64,000 nt of DNA from Roseburia sp. (GCA_019421345.1 JAHZFL010000003.1:231162-295161), one strand, 5' to 3'. Positions 52,344 through 62,233 are shown, counted from the first letter of the stretch. Notes: generated by a model not told the origin, from the letters alone. Program-made: numbers and translations.

Positions 52344-53837
52344 TTATGACAGCTTCAAAAACTTTTTTACAGCCTCCTGCATATGAGAAACCTCGCAAAC
52401 AGTATCGTGAAGTACCTTAGCGTCCCGGATTTCCTCAATCGCATGCGGAATCTGAAGCTTTGCGACGGCACTCATCTCCTCCGCCAGTGCAAAATCCTCC
52501 ATGCCATCATATTTTGCATCGATCGCATGCATAACACTGCGGGTAAACTTAAACGGGCTTGCAGTCGAAGCGATCACTGCCTTTGTGTCGGTATCTCCTG
52601 TCTGCCTGCGGTACTTCTCATAAACAACTGCCGCTACGGCAGTGTGGGGATCGATCAGATAGCCCGTTTTCTCATACAACGCGCGTATCATCTCCGCTGT
52701 TTCTTCCTCGGTGCTGTAGCCGCCAAAAAATTCCTGCAGCTTCTCCCTCATTTCCGGCGTAATCTCATATCTCCCGCTTTCCGCAAGCTGCTTCATCCAT
52801 ACACCATTTTTCTGCGCATCGTTCCCGCTGATATGATAGAGCAGACGCTCAAGATTACTGGAAACGAGAATATCCATCGACGGCGAGCTCGTCAGCACAA
52901 ACGGGCGATTCTTGTCATAAATACCTGTCGAAAAAAAATCGTACAGAACCTTGTTTTCATTGGAAGCACAGATCAGCTTGCCGATCGGCAGTCCCATCTG
53001 CTTCGCGTAAAAGGCAGCTAAAATATTGCCGAAATTTCCGGTCGGAACAACGACATTCACCTTTTCGTCCCGTGCGAGCACGCCGTTTGCATAAAGCCTT
53101 GCATATGCATAGACATAGTATACGATCTGCGGCACAAGACGTCCGATATTAATGGAGTTTGCCGAGGAAAGCTGATACCCTGCCGCGGCAAGCTGAGCCT
53201 CCAGCGCCCGATCTGCAAACATCTGCTTAACGCCGGTCTGCGCCTCGTCAAAATTACCGTTGATACCAACCACAAAGGTATTAGCCCCTTTCTGTGTCAC
53301 CATCTGCCGCTCCTGAATCGGACTGACTCCGTTTTTGGGATAAAAAACGATCACCTTCGTTCCCGGAACATCGGCAAAGCCTGCCAGAGCCGCCTTTCCG
53401 GTATCGCCGGAGGTCGCAGTCAAAATCACAATCTCCTTCTTCGCCTGCAGCTTTCTTGCCGCAGTCGTTAAAAGATGCGGCAAAATAGAGAGCGCCATAT
53501 CTTTAAATGCGATCGTCTGACCATGAAATAATTCCAGATAATATGTACCGCACACATCGGCAAGCGGGACAATTTCCTTTGTATCGAACTTACCGTCATA
53601 TGCTGCGGCAATGCAGCTTTTTAATTCTTCTTCGGTAAAATCAGTAAAAAACAGCCGCATGACCTCATATGCTGTCTCCTGATAAGACAGCGCCGCCAGC
53701 TCGTCGATCCCAAGTGCGAGGGACGGTATCTCTGTCGGTACAAATAATCCCCCATCCTCTGCGAGACCTTTTAAGATCGCTTCCGATGCAATGACGCGTT
53801 CCCCGTTATTTCTTGTGCTTACATATCGTAATTCCAT
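52344..53837 (-). CDS. thrC: Threonine synthase
   Basis: PLP enzyme converting O-phosphohomoserine to threonine. It has 497 residues, the long fungal/clostridial-type form. The PLP lysine is in LFHGQTIAFKDMALSILP. Other signatures are LTATSGDTGKAALAGF, PTGNFGNILAAFYAKQMG and VIASTASPFKF near the C-terminus. GAGGGAAGG precedes the ATG. It is monocistronic; no hom or thrB adjoins. Confidence 0.97.
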   Translation of the reverse strand: MELRYVSTRNNGERVIASEAILKGLAEDGGLFVPTEIPSLALGIDELAALSYQETAYEVMRLFFTDFTEEELKSCIAAAYDGKFDTKEIVPLADVCGTYYLELFHGQTIAFKDMALSILPHLLTTAARKLQAKKEIVILTATSGDTGKAALAGFADVPGTKVIVFYPKNGVSPIQERQMVTQKGANTFVVGINGNFDEAQTGVKQMFADRALEAQLAAAGYQLSSANSINIGRLVPQIVYYVYAYARLYANGVLARDEKVNVVVPTGNFGNILAAFYAKQMGLPIGKLICASNENKVLYDFFSTGIYDKNRPFVLTSSPSMDILVSSNLERLLYHISGNDAQKNGVWMKQLAESGRYEITPEMREKLQEFFGGYSTEEETAEMIRALYEKTGYLIDPHTAVAAVVYEKYRRQTGDTDTKAVIASTASPFKFTRSVMHAIDAKYDGMEDFALAEEMSAVAKLQIPHAIEEIRDAKVLHDTVCEVSHMQEAVKKFLKLS

Positions 53838-53884
53838 AGCCTTCCCTCACTCTCATTGTCTTTCACTACCAACTATTTTCCGTC

Positions 53885-53914
53885 ATTATAGCGGAAATTC
53901 CTTCTCTCTGTCAA
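53885..53914 (-). promoter_or_regulatory. Promoter of thrC
   Basis: Minus strand TTGACA, 18-base spacer, TATAAT, about 45 bases before the ATG. Confidence 0.75.
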
Positions 53915-54002
53915 TGGATACGCTTGCATCCGGCGCAGATTTTTGCTAACATAAGCTTACTTTATGATATGGATTGATCGATCCTAAAAGGAGGATGCTA
54001 AG

Positions 54003-54812
54003 ATGACAGGTGTCTCACAGGCAAGGAAAAAAAACGGCTCTATTTACTATCGCTCCGGCATCACCTATCGCGGAAGACATATCAGTCTCGGCAGCTTTTC
54101 CACAGAGGACGCGGCTGCGGCTGCATATCTGGACGCCTCAAAGCTGCTTGCCGATGCTGCTGTAACGCTTGTGGATTTTTCGACAGAACATTTTACGCTC
54201 TCCTTTGAAAAAATCATTATCCTTCTTAATTTCCGCGATAACGGGATTTATTTTAAAACGCCTATTTATTTAAGAAAAGGATATTTCAGTTATTTTTTGA
54301 CACCGCATATGGAATTAAAATTTGACATCGACGATCTGTTTTACTATTCCGGCAGAAAAATTCAAAAAAGGCAGGGTCATCTTTTTGTCAGCGACTACGG
54401 TATGCAGTATTCCATCTCTGCCCGCTACGGTATCAAGCCCTACGCTGTTTTGGGACGCGATTATGAATTTGTCAATGGCGACCCTCTGGACTATCGCTAC
54501 TCGAATATTATCATCCATAATCATTATCATGGTGTGACGAAGATCGAAAAAAACGGTTTTTGCAGATACCGCGCAGTCATTCATATCAACGGCAATCATG
54601 CCATTGGCATCTATGCCTCTGAGGAGGAAGCGGCAATCGCTTACAACAAGGCTGCGGCGCTCGCCAAAGCTTCCGGTATCTGCAAGAGCTTTCCTGAAAA
54701 CTACATTGAATGCCTGAGCAGAAAAGAATATACGGAAATTTACAATGAGCTTAAGGTTTCCGAACGCTATCTTTCTTATCTTGCTGGTCTCGGCTCTCCC
54801 AAGCAGCATTGA
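54003..54812 (+). CDS. AP2-domain DNA-binding protein, derived from an HNH homing endonuclease
   Basis: 269 residues. Two AP2-like domains flank a middle region. The first is at about 11-58 (YYRSGITYRGRHISLGSFST, then a helix). The second is at about 176-230 (CRYRAVIHINGNHAIGIYAS, then EEEAAIAYNKAAALAK). Between them YEFVNGDPLDYRYSNIIIHN (154-173) recalls the C-terminal half of HNH endonucleases, but the catalytic His pair is not evident. This suggests an immobilised relative reused as a DNA-binding protein. AAAGGAGG precedes the ATG. Target and role are unknown. Confidence 0.75.
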   Translation: MTGVSQARKKNGSIYYRSGITYRGRHISLGSFSTEDAAAAAYLDASKLLADAAVTLVDFSTEHFTLSFEKIIILLNFRDNGIYFKTPIYLRKGYFSYFLTPHMELKFDIDDLFYYSGRKIQKRQGHLFVSDYGMQYSISARYGIKPYAVLGRDYEFVNGDPLDYRYSNIIIHNHYHGVTKIEKNGFCRYRAVIHINGNHAIGIYASEEEAAIAYNKAAALAKASGICKSFPENYIECLSRKEYTEIYNELKVSERYLSYLAGLGSPKQH

Positions 54813-54900
54813 CCATCTGCATCTCTCCCGCATAAATATACTTGCCATCAACCTCTTTCATGTTATAATAAGTATAAATTTATGTTATGAGAGGATTTCT

Positions 54901-55800
54901 ATGATGAATCAAAGTCTATCTTCCTATCGGATTTTCTATACTGTCGCCAATACCGGAAATATTTCCAAAGCGGCAAAGGAGCTCTATATCAGTCAGCCGG
55001 CAATCAGCAAATCTGTACAAAAGCTGGAGGAAAGTCTCGGCTGCCGCCTGTTTTCCCGCAGCTCGCGCGGCGTTTTTTTGACGGATGAGGGAAAGCTTTT
55101 ATATGAGCATGTCCGCACTGCGTTTGAAACGCTCTCACTCGGTGAAGAAAAGCTGCGGCGCTCCATTGAGCTTGGGGTGGGACACTTAAAGCTCGGTGTC
55201 AGCTCCACGCTCTGTAAATATCTGCTACTCCCCTACCTCAAGGAATTTATTCGGAGAAATCCACATATCTCCATATCAATCTCCTGCAGCTCTACGAACG
55301 ATACCCTAAAGCTCTTGGAGGAGAACAAGATCGACATCGGTCTGATCGGACGACCTCTCGGCTTTAAAAATATTCAGTTTGATTTTTTGGAAGAAATCGA
55401 GGATGTGTTTGTAGCGACTCCGGACTATCTGCAAAATCTTTTGGAGCGAGGCATTCCCCGGAATGCGATCTTATCGAATGCCACGCTGATGCTGCTCGAT
55501 AAGCATAATATGACAAGACAATACATTGATAATTACCTGCTGGAAAACCAGATGCAGCTACATGATTCCATTGATATTTCCGACATGGATCTCCTGATCG
55601 ATTTTGCACGCATCGGCGTCGGCGCCGCATGTGTGATCCGAAATTTTATCCAGAAGGATTTAGCGGATGGCACGCTGGTGGAAATTCCCCTTACCGTGCC
55701 GATTCCAAAGCGCGAGGTTGGCTTTGCTTACCGCACCGATCTTAAGCCATCAGCTCCGTTAAATGAGTTTATCCGTTTTTATCAGGAGTTTGGGGCATAA
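54901..55800 (+). CDS. LysR-family transcriptional regulator
   Basis: 299 residues. The start at 54901 (or 54904) follows GAGAGGA; the frame is open further upstream, overlapping the AP2 gene, but that part is not protein-like. The HTH is FYTVANTGNISKAAKELYISQPAISKSVQKLE. The effector domain covers about residues 90-295, with KLGVSSTLCKYLLLPYL. It converges with the MATE gene. A LysR regulator beside an efflux pump suggests control of it, but the gene order is convergent, not divergent. Confidence 0.92.
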   Translation: MMNQSLSSYRIFYTVANTGNISKAAKELYISQPAISKSVQKLEESLGCRLFSRSSRGVFLTDEGKLLYEHVRTAFETLSLGEEKLRRSIELGVGHLKLGVSSTLCKYLLLPYLKEFIRRNPHISISISCSSTNDTLKLLEENKIDIGLIGRPLGFKNIQFDFLEEIEDVFVATPDYLQNLLERGIPRNAILSNATLMLLDKHNMTRQYIDNYLLENQMQLHDSIDISDMDLLIDFARIGVGAACVIRNFIQKDLADGTLVEIPLTVPIPKREVGFAYRTDLKPSAPLNEFIRFYQEFGA

Positions 55801-55809
55801 ACTAATCAG

Positions 55810-57168
55810 TTATGCCCTGTTTCCCTCAAAGCCGTACAGCCATTTCCCTTTGACAAAATACAAAAGGAAGATGATCGAGCTGATCGACCATGTAAGGGGA
55901 TACGCCCAGAAAATGACAGAAAGCTTCGGAATAAAATGAACCGTTACAGTAATATAGGTAATCCGGATCAGACACCAGGAAGCCAGCATGACAAGCATCG
56001 GAACTGTAGATTTTCCCGCTCCGCGCACAATTCCGGCAATGCAGTGAGAAAATGCCAGCAGACAATAAAAGAGCGCCTCCACATGCGCCTGTCTTGTCGC
56101 AATTTCCACAACTGCCGCGCTATTGTCAAAGGCTGCCGCCAGATACGGCATCAGAAAAAAGACGCAAAGACCGACAAGCTCTGCCAGTGACATCGAGCAG
56201 AAAATCCCGAACACCGCCCCCTTCTTTGCGCGCTCGAGCTGTCGTGCACCAAGATTCTGCCCGATAAACGTCGTCAGAGACATAGCAAAGCAGGTAATCG
56301 GCAAAAAGGCGAACCCTTCGATCTTGGAATAAACGCCGCAGCCGGCGACTGCCATCACGCCGAATTTATTGATATTTGACTGCACCACAATGTTTGCGAT
56401 CGAGATGATCGAGTTTTGCATACCGGAGGGCAGACCAATCTGTATGATCTGGCGAAGCTGCGTGCGGTGAAAACGGATTTCACGCACATCTACCTGATAG
56501 ACCTCTTTCGTCCTGACCAGACGGATAAAGCAAAGAAGTGCGCTTGCCGCCTGTGAAATCGCAGTTGCGGCGGCGGCAGAAGCGACGCCCCAGCCGAATA
56601 CCCCGACAAATAAAAGATCCAGCGCTACATTTATGATCGAGGAAAAAATCAGATAATAAAGCGGGTGTCTGCTGTCTCCGACCGCCTGTAAAATTCCCAT
56701 GACAATATTATACATAACAAATGCCAGAGAACCGGCAAAATACATGCGGAAATATAAAATAGAATTTGGCAGCACTTCCTCCGGTGTTCCCATCCACACT
56801 AAAATCTGCGGTGCAAGCGCCATGCCAATGACTGTCAGGAGCACGCCCGCCACAAGTCCAAACGCCACATCGGTATGCACTGCTTTTTTGAGATTCTCAT
56901 AATCCTTCGCACCGAAATATTTGGAAATAACAACACCCGCTCCCACGGCAATGCCGTTAAAAAAGCCGACCAGCAGAAAAATCAGGCTGCCCGACGAGCT
57001 GACTGCGGCAAGCGCGTCGCTTCCAAGAATATTTCCCACAATAAGGGAATCTGCCGTGTTGTACATTTGCTGAAATAAATTTCCCAAGAACAGGGGGATT
57101 GCGAATGACACAATCCCCTTCCAGATAGAACCGTTTAATAATTTTGTTCCGCTACTGCTATGCTCCAT
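55810..57168 (-). CDS. MATE-family multidrug efflux protein
   Basis: 452 residues from the ATG at 57168; a TTG six bases upstream is the alternative. It has twelve hydrophobic segments in two homologous halves. The N-terminal FAIPLFLGNLFQQMYNTADSLIVG and SLIFLLVGFFNGIAVGAGVVISKYFGAKD blocks are typical of the NorM/DinF-like clostridial branch. It probably expels cationic compounds using an ion gradient; the substrate is not predictable. The ribosome site is weak. Confidence 0.93.
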   Translation of the reverse strand: MEHSSSGTKLLNGSIWKGIVSFAIPLFLGNLFQQMYNTADSLIVGNILGSDALAAVSSSGSLIFLLVGFFNGIAVGAGVVISKYFGAKDYENLKKAVHTDVAFGLVAGVLLTVIGMALAPQILVWMGTPEEVLPNSILYFRMYFAGSLAFVMYNIVMGILQAVGDSRHPLYYLIFSSIINVALDLLFVGVFGWGVASAAAATAISQAASALLCFIRLVRTKEVYQVDVREIRFHRTQLRQIIQIGLPSGMQNSIISIANIVVQSNINKFGVMAVAGCGVYSKIEGFAFLPITCFAMSLTTFIGQNLGARQLERAKKGAVFGIFCSMSLAELVGLCVFFLMPYLAAAFDNSAAVVEIATRQAHVEALFYCLLAFSHCIAGIVRGAGKSTVPMLVMLASWCLIRITYITVTVHFIPKLSVIFWAYPLTWSISSIIFLLYFVKGKWLYGFEGNRA

Positions 57169-57303
57169 TTCCAACTTACTGCTCCATATCTCTTTTCTTA
57201 TGTTTTTCTTGTATTATCTTACTCTAAAAGCTTCCTTATTTCAAGCTTAAGATGCCTGCCTTCTGAATAAAACAGCACACAAACAAAGCGCAAACCCTAT
57301 CAT

Positions 57304-57324
57304 ATGATAAGTTTTTATTATCAT
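57304..57324. promoter_or_regulatory. Palindrome upstream of chromate transporter genes
   Basis: ATGATAA and TTATCAT separated by seven bases fit a LysR-type (T-N11-A) box. An adjoining ATCATATGAT lies at 57299-57308. It is in the gap between the MATE and chromate transporter genes. The convergent LysR gene at 58514 is a possible binder. Confidence 0.4.
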
Positions 57325-57396
57325 TTTAATAAAATATATATGTTTTTATTATTGAAAACTTTGTAGTATGCTGTTATCACAAAAGGAGGTCACAAC

Positions 57397-57969
57397 ATGA
57401 AGAAAAAAACAAACCCGAAAACACTGTGGCAGCTATTTACATCCATGTTTCTGTTAAGCTCCTGCACCTTTGGCGGCGGCTTCGTCATCGTTTCCCTGAT
57501 GAAAAAGAAATTTGTCGATGAAAAGCACTGGCTCGACGAGGAGGAAATGCTCGATATTACCGCGATCACACAGTCCTCTCCCGGTCCGCTGCCTGTAAAT
57601 GCATCCGTGATCATCGGCTACCGCATGGCGGGTCTGATCGGCTCTCTCATTGCCGTGCTCGGAACGATCCTGCCGCCGATGATCATTATTTCACTCATCA
57701 GCCTCTGCTACGAGCAATTCCGCACAAATACAATCGTTGCGCTTGCGCTTCAGGTGACACGCGCCGGTGTTGCGGCAGTCATTATCGACGTTACGTTAAA
57801 CCTTGCGTCTAATATCATCGCCATGAAAAATTATTTCTATGTGACATTGATGATCGTATGCTTTCTCGCAGCCGTTGTATTTGACTTCAGCGCAATTTTG
57901 ATGATCCTCTTATGCCTGATGATCGGAATCATGACCGCTGTAATTTCTTCCCGAAAGGAGTGTGCTTAA
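57397..57969 (+). CDS. Chromate transporter family protein, half 1
   Basis: 190 residues with five hydrophobic segments. It has the ChrA-domain features SSCTFGGGFVIVSLMKKKFVD and ITQSSPGPLPVNASVIIGYR. Short single-domain ChrA proteins come as pairs that work together. AAAGGAGG precedes the ATG. The physiological substrate of such gut-clostridial pairs is unknown; chromate itself is unlikely to be the natural substrate. Confidence 0.92.
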   Translation: MKKKTNPKTLWQLFTSMFLLSSCTFGGGFVIVSLMKKKFVDEKHWLDEEEMLDITAITQSSPGPLPVNASVIIGYRMAGLIGSLIAVLGTILPPMIIISLISLCYEQFRTNTIVALALQVTRAGVAAVIIDVTLNLASNIIAMKNYFYVTLMIVCFLAAVVFDFSAILMILLCLMIGIMTAVISSRKECA

Positions 57970-57970
57970 T

Positions 57971-58531
57971 ATGCCGTTAATCTTAAAATTATTCTTTTCC
58001 TTTATGCAGGTTGGTATGTTCAGTGTCGGAGGAGGCTATGCAGCCATTCCTCTGATCCAGGATCAGATCGTCAACATCCTGCAACTGATGTCCATTGAGG
58101 AATTCAGTGACCTGATCGCGATTGCGGAAATGACGCCCGGTCCGATTTCCATTAACTCATCCACCTTTGTGGGTATGCAGCTTGGCGGAATCCCCGGTGT
58201 ACTCGTATGCACGCTTGGATGCATTATTCCGTCCTTTGTTATCTGTCTCTCACTCGCGCATTTTTACTATAAATACAGAAGCTTTTCCGGCATCCAGATC
58301 GTTCTGGCTTCTCTGCGCCCCGCTGTCGTAGCGCTGATCGCTTCCGCCGGTTTTTCTATTTTGGCGCTCGGCATTTTTAAAGACGGTGTGGCTGCGGTTG
58401 CAAATCTTCAGTATATTGAGCTCTCGCTCTTTGCCGTGTGCTTGTTTCTTCTGAGAAAATATAAGGTAAATCCGATTCTGATCATTCTTGGCAGCAGCGT
58501 TGTAGGAACACTTTTATACCTGATCCTTTAA
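57971..58531 (+). CDS. Chromate transporter family protein, half 2
   Basis: 186 residues; start at 57971 with AGGAG ten bases upstream (inside the end of half 1). ChrA features are MFSVGGGYAAIPLIQDQIV and EMTPGPISINSSTFVGMQLGG. It follows half 1 by one base. The 3' end overlaps the convergent LysR gene by 18 bases. Confidence 0.92.
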   Translation: MPLILKLFFSFMQVGMFSVGGGYAAIPLIQDQIVNILQLMSIEEFSDLIAIAEMTPGPISINSSTFVGMQLGGIPGVLVCTLGCIIPSFVICLSLAHFYYKYRSFSGIQIVLASLRPAVVALIASAGFSILALGIFKDGVAAVANLQYIELSLFAVCLFLLRKYKVNPILIILGSSVVGTLLYLIL

Positions 58532-59389
58532 AAGTGCAAGAAATGCTTCCATTGCAGGAGAAATACGCTTGTTTTTATGATAAATCAAGCGTATCGTTCT
58601 TTTAAATTCAAGGTCATGCCACGGCAGAATGGCAAGGCTCCCCTCCCGTACCTCCTGCTCGATCATCATGCTCGATAAAACGGAAACGCCATCCGTATAC
58701 AAAAGCGCCTGCTTGATCGCCTCAATATTGCTGCAGGAATAATTAGAGGTGAGCGTTACCCCCAATTCCTGCAAGTGGAGCTCCAACTGATTCCGCGCGC
58801 TGCTTCCGCCCTCGCGTGTGATAAACGGATATTTCTCCAGCTCTTGAATTTTAGGCTCTTTTTGCAAGAGCAGCGGATGATCTGCACGAACCGCGATCAC
58901 AAGCGCATCCTCTGCAATATTTTTCATAACCAGATTTTGGTTATCGACATACCCCTCTACCAATCCAATATCCAGATTATAATTCTCTATCATTTGTTCG
59001 ATTTTACTCGTGTTGTCAACCATGACCTCATAGGTCACAGTCTCCTCCCGCCCGGCAAGCTTTTGCAGCAGCGGCGGCAGCAACCTCGTTCCCACGCTGA
59101 CCGACGCACCGATACGGATATGACGACGCGCGCCGCTGCGGTTGATCTCCGTCTCCATCCGCTCGTACGCCTCCAGCACCTGATAGGCATAGTCCCGCAT
59201 TGTCTCGCCGATCGGCGTCAGGTACAGGCGGCGGTTCATTCGCTCAAAGAGTGAAATCTCATAATACTTTTCAATGTCGGTGATCGCTTTGGAGACGGCA
59301 GGCTGTGAAAGATTTAATTTTTCTGCCGCCGCATGCGTCGTTTTCTCACGGCACACGGCGACAAATATCTCTAAATGGTGCAGGGTCAT
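58514..59389 (-). CDS. LysR-family transcriptional regulator
   Basis: 291 residues. The HTH is MTLHHLEIFVAVCREKTTHAAAEKLNLSQPAVSKAITDIEKYY, read from residue 1. The effector domain (about 90-290) includes IRIGASVSVGTRLLPPLL and FITREGGSSARNQLE, like CysL/CbbR relatives. It converges on the chromate transporter pair and overlaps its end. GGAG lies seven bases before the ATG. Confidence 0.93.
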   Translation of the reverse strand: MTLHHLEIFVAVCREKTTHAAAEKLNLSQPAVSKAITDIEKYYEISLFERMNRRLYLTPIGETMRDYAYQVLEAYERMETEINRSGARRHIRIGASVSVGTRLLPPLLQKLAGREETVTYEVMVDNTSKIEQMIENYNLDIGLVEGYVDNQNLVMKNIAEDALVIAVRADHPLLLQKEPKIQELEKYPFITREGGSSARNQLELHLQELGVTLTSNYSCSNIEAIKQALLYTDGVSVLSSMMIEQEVREGSLAILPWHDLEFKRTIRLIYHKNKRISPAMEAFLALLKDQV

Positions 59390-59414
59390 GGCATACTCCG
59401 TTTCTGAAAATTCT

Positions 59415-61832
59415 TTATTTCATTACGATATTGACAATTCTGCCCGGTACATAGATTTCTTTTACGATATTCCCCGTCAGCTTATCGGCAATCGACGCTT
59501 TCGCCTTTTCAATGACAGCATCCTTTGCATCATCTCTGCCGATTTCTAACGTCCCCTTTGTCTTTCCGTTAATCTGCACGGCAATTTCCACGGTGTTCTC
59601 TACCGTCTTTGCCTCGTCATACTCCGGCCATGCCTGCTCATAGACATATCCCTCGCCGCCCGTGATCTGCCATAACTCCTCGGTAATATGCGGCGCAACA
59701 GGATTTAAAAGTAAAATCAGCGTCTGATATTCCGCCCGCGTAATGGCATTTTTCTTTGTAAAATCATTTAATAGCGCCATCATTGCGGCGATCGCCGTAT
59801 TATATTTTAAATTCTCGAAATCGCTGCTGACTTTTTTGATCGTCTGGTGCATCTTCGTCTCAAGGTCCGCAGAATAAACATTCTCATCCGTCATTATATC
59901 CTGCAATTTCCAGACACGCTCCAGAAAACGGCGGCAGCCCTTAACACCATCCTCAGACCATGCCGCGCTAAGCTCAAACGCCCCGATAAACATCTCGTAG
60001 GTTCTTAAAGTATCCGCACCGTAATCCCTTACAATATCATCGGGATTTACGACATTCCCTCTTGATTTTGACATCTTCTCGCCGTTTTCACCGAGAATCA
60101 TGCCGTGGGATGTCCGCTTTTTGTACGGCTCAGAACATGGCACTACCTGCTTGTCATATAAAAATTTATGCCAGAATCTGGAATAGAGCAAATGCAGTGT
60201 TGTGTGCTCCATCCCTCCGTTGTACCAGTCGACCGGCATCCAGTATTTTAATGCCTCCGGACTTGCCAGCAGCTCCTTATTATGCGGATCGCAATATCTT
60301 AAGAAATACCATGACGAGCCTGCCCACTGCGGCATCGTATCTGTCTCTCGTTTTGCAGGACCGCCGCAGCACGGACAGGTCGTATTCACCCAGTCGGTCA
60401 TGGCTGCAAGCGGAGACTCCCCGTTATCCGTCGGCATATAGCTGTCAACCTCCGGCAGCATCAGCGGCAGCTCGCTCTCGTCCACCGGCACATAGCCGCA
60501 TTTTTCGCATTCCACGATCGGAATCGGTTCTCCCCAATAACGCTGGCGGGAAAATACCCAGTCTCTTAATTTATAATTTGTCTTTGCCGTGCCAAGCCCC
60601 TTTTCTTCCAGATAAACGATCATCTTCTCCTTGGCTTCCTTCACTTCCAGACCGTTTAAAAATTCAGAGTTGATCAGCACACCCGTCGCAACATCCGTAA
60701 ATGCACCTGCATGAATATCCACTTCCTCACCATCTTTGGCGACAACCTGAACCATCGGAAGATCAAACGTCTTGGCAAACTCCCAGTCGCGCTCGTCATG
60801 CGCCGGAACTGCCATAATCGCCCCTGTTCCGTATGACATCAGCACATAATCGGAGATCCAGATTGGAATTTCTTTGCCGCTTACCGGATTGACTGCGGAG
60901 AGCCCCTCGATTGGAACTCCCGTCTTATCCTTTGCAAGTTCCGCACGCTCAAAATCAGACTTCTTTGCTGCCGCCTCCCGGTAGGAAGCGATTGCATCCC
61001 AGTTTGTGATTTCCGTCTTGTACTTATCAATCATCGGATGCTCCGGTGAAACGACCATATAGGTCACGCCAAACAGTGTGTCACAGCGTGTGGTATAGAC
61101 ACGAAGCTTATCCTCTTTTCCCTTGATAGAGAAATCTACCTCAGCCCCCTGTGATTTTCCGATCCAGTTTTTCTGCGAAACCTTGACGCGCTCAATGTAA
61201 TCAACATCCTCAAGCCCCTCTAAGAGCTTATCCGCATACTCCGTAATCTTTAACATCCACTCGCTCTTTACCTTACGGACAACCGAAGAACCGCAGCGCT
61301 CACAGGCGCCTCCCACGACTTCCTCATTTGCCAGACCAACCTTACAGGACGGACACCAGTTGATCGGCATCTCCTTCTTATATGCCAGACCTTCCTGAAA
61401 CAGCTTTAAGAAAATCCACTGCGTCCACTTGTAATAATCCGGGTCTGTCGTATTCACCTCTCTGTCCCAGTCGAAGGAATAGCCGAGCGAATGCAACTGT
61501 TCCTTAAAGCGGGCAACATTGTTTGCCGTAACAACCTTCGGGTGGATTTTATTCTTGATCGCATAATTTTCCGTGGGCAGACCAAAGGCATCCCAGCCCA
61601 TCGGATAGAGCACATTATAGCCCTGCATCCTGCGCTTTCTTGCCACAATATCAAGCGCCGTATAAGGTCTTGGGTGACCGACGTGCAGTCCCTGTCCCGA
61701 CGGATAGGGAAACTCCACCAGCGCATAAAATTTAGGCTTGCTGTAATCGCATGTTGCGGCAAACGCCTTCTTCTCATCCCAAATATCCTGCCATTTTTTC
61801 TCGATAACCTTGTGATTGTAAAGTTCTGACAT
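59415..61832 (-). CDS. leuS: Leucine--tRNA ligase
   Basis: 805 residues from the ATG at 61832 (GGAGG six bases upstream). Class I synthetase: HIGH-type FPYPSGQGLHVGHPRPYTALD, zinc-ribbon CPSCKVGLANEEVVGGACERC, CP1 editing domain (about 220-420; the motif TGAIMAVPAHDERDWEFA), and KMSKS within GEKMSKSRGNVVNPDD. The C-terminal anticodon-binding domain and EIYVPGRIVNIVMK end are intact. It is controlled by an upstream T-box. Confidence 0.98.
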   Translation of the reverse strand: MSELYNHKVIEKKWQDIWDEKKAFAATCDYSKPKFYALVEFPYPSGQGLHVGHPRPYTALDIVARKRRMQGYNVLYPMGWDAFGLPTENYAIKNKIHPKVVTANNVARFKEQLHSLGYSFDWDREVNTTDPDYYKWTQWIFLKLFQEGLAYKKEMPINWCPSCKVGLANEEVVGGACERCGSSVVRKVKSEWMLKITEYADKLLEGLEDVDYIERVKVSQKNWIGKSQGAEVDFSIKGKEDKLRVYTTRCDTLFGVTYMVVSPEHPMIDKYKTEITNWDAIASYREAAAKKSDFERAELAKDKTGVPIEGLSAVNPVSGKEIPIWISDYVLMSYGTGAIMAVPAHDERDWEFAKTFDLPMVQVVAKDGEEVDIHAGAFTDVATGVLINSEFLNGLEVKEAKEKMIVYLEEKGLGTAKTNYKLRDWVFSRQRYWGEPIPIVECEKCGYVPVDESELPLMLPEVDSYMPTDNGESPLAAMTDWVNTTCPCCGGPAKRETDTMPQWAGSSWYFLRYCDPHNKELLASPEALKYWMPVDWYNGGMEHTTLHLLYSRFWHKFLYDKQVVPCSEPYKKRTSHGMILGENGEKMSKSRGNVVNPDDIVRDYGADTLRTYEMFIGAFELSAAWSEDGVKGCRRFLERVWKLQDIMTDENVYSADLETKMHQTIKKVSSDFENLKYNTAIAAMMALLNDFTKKNAITRAEYQTLILLLNPVAPHITEELWQITGGEGYVYEQAWPEYDEAKTVENTVEIAVQINGKTKGTLEIGRDDAKDAVIEKAKASIADKLTGNIVKEIYVPGRIVNIVMK

Positions 61833-61859
61833 CATATTCCTCCTTAAAATAAATCAAAA

Positions 61860-62205
61860 AATCTCCGTCTCAAAATAGAGACGAAGATTTTTCTCCGTGG
61901 TACCACTCTGCTTCGCATCGGTATTTTACAGCAACCCTTTGGGCGGCTGCTCTTTCCCATGCGCTCTTTCTATCCTTAACGCGGACAAAACGCCCAAACC
62001 TACTGACAAGCGCTGTCGGTTCAATCCGGGAACTCAAAGGCGAGTTGGGAGCTTTTGCTGCTGCCTCTCACCACCCGGCAACTCTCTTAAAGCATACGGC
62101 TCTTAATACTCCTCATCCATGTCTGTTTCCTATGAAAACGTTAGAAAACAACGGGCATCACGCTCACAGGCTGCCGCTATTGCATAAACGTTTTTACTAT
62201 GCTTC
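61860..62205 (-). ncRNA. T-box leader of leuS (tRNA-Leu sensing, predicted)
   Basis: On the minus strand the T-box AGAGTGGTACCACGG lies at 61909-61895. The terminator AATCTTCGTCTC/GAGACGGAGATT with a TTTTTT tail follows at 61889-61860. About 300 bases of structured leader precede it, including the paired GCCGGG/CCCGG region of stem I. The specifier codon was not fixed, so Leu is taken from leuS downstream. Confidence 0.92.
62146..62185 (+). repeat. Diverged copy of the palindromic repeat in the leuS leader
   Basis: AACAACGGGCATCACGCTCA, then CAGGCTGCCGC and TATTGCATAAA: same outline as the family but with changed arms. It lies in the 5' part of the T-box transcript. Confidence 0.45.
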
Positions 62206-62233
62206 ATTCTAACATATGCGGCGTATTTGTCAA
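62206..62233 (-). promoter_or_regulatory. Promoter of the leuS leader
   Basis: Minus strand TTGACA, 16-base spacer, TAGAAT, in the gap behind ilvC. Confidence 0.78.

Noticed and set aside
60062..60673. 203-codon plus-strand frame opposite leuS
   Set aside because: Fully inside leuS on the other strand, Ser/Arg/Pro rich, no start signal.
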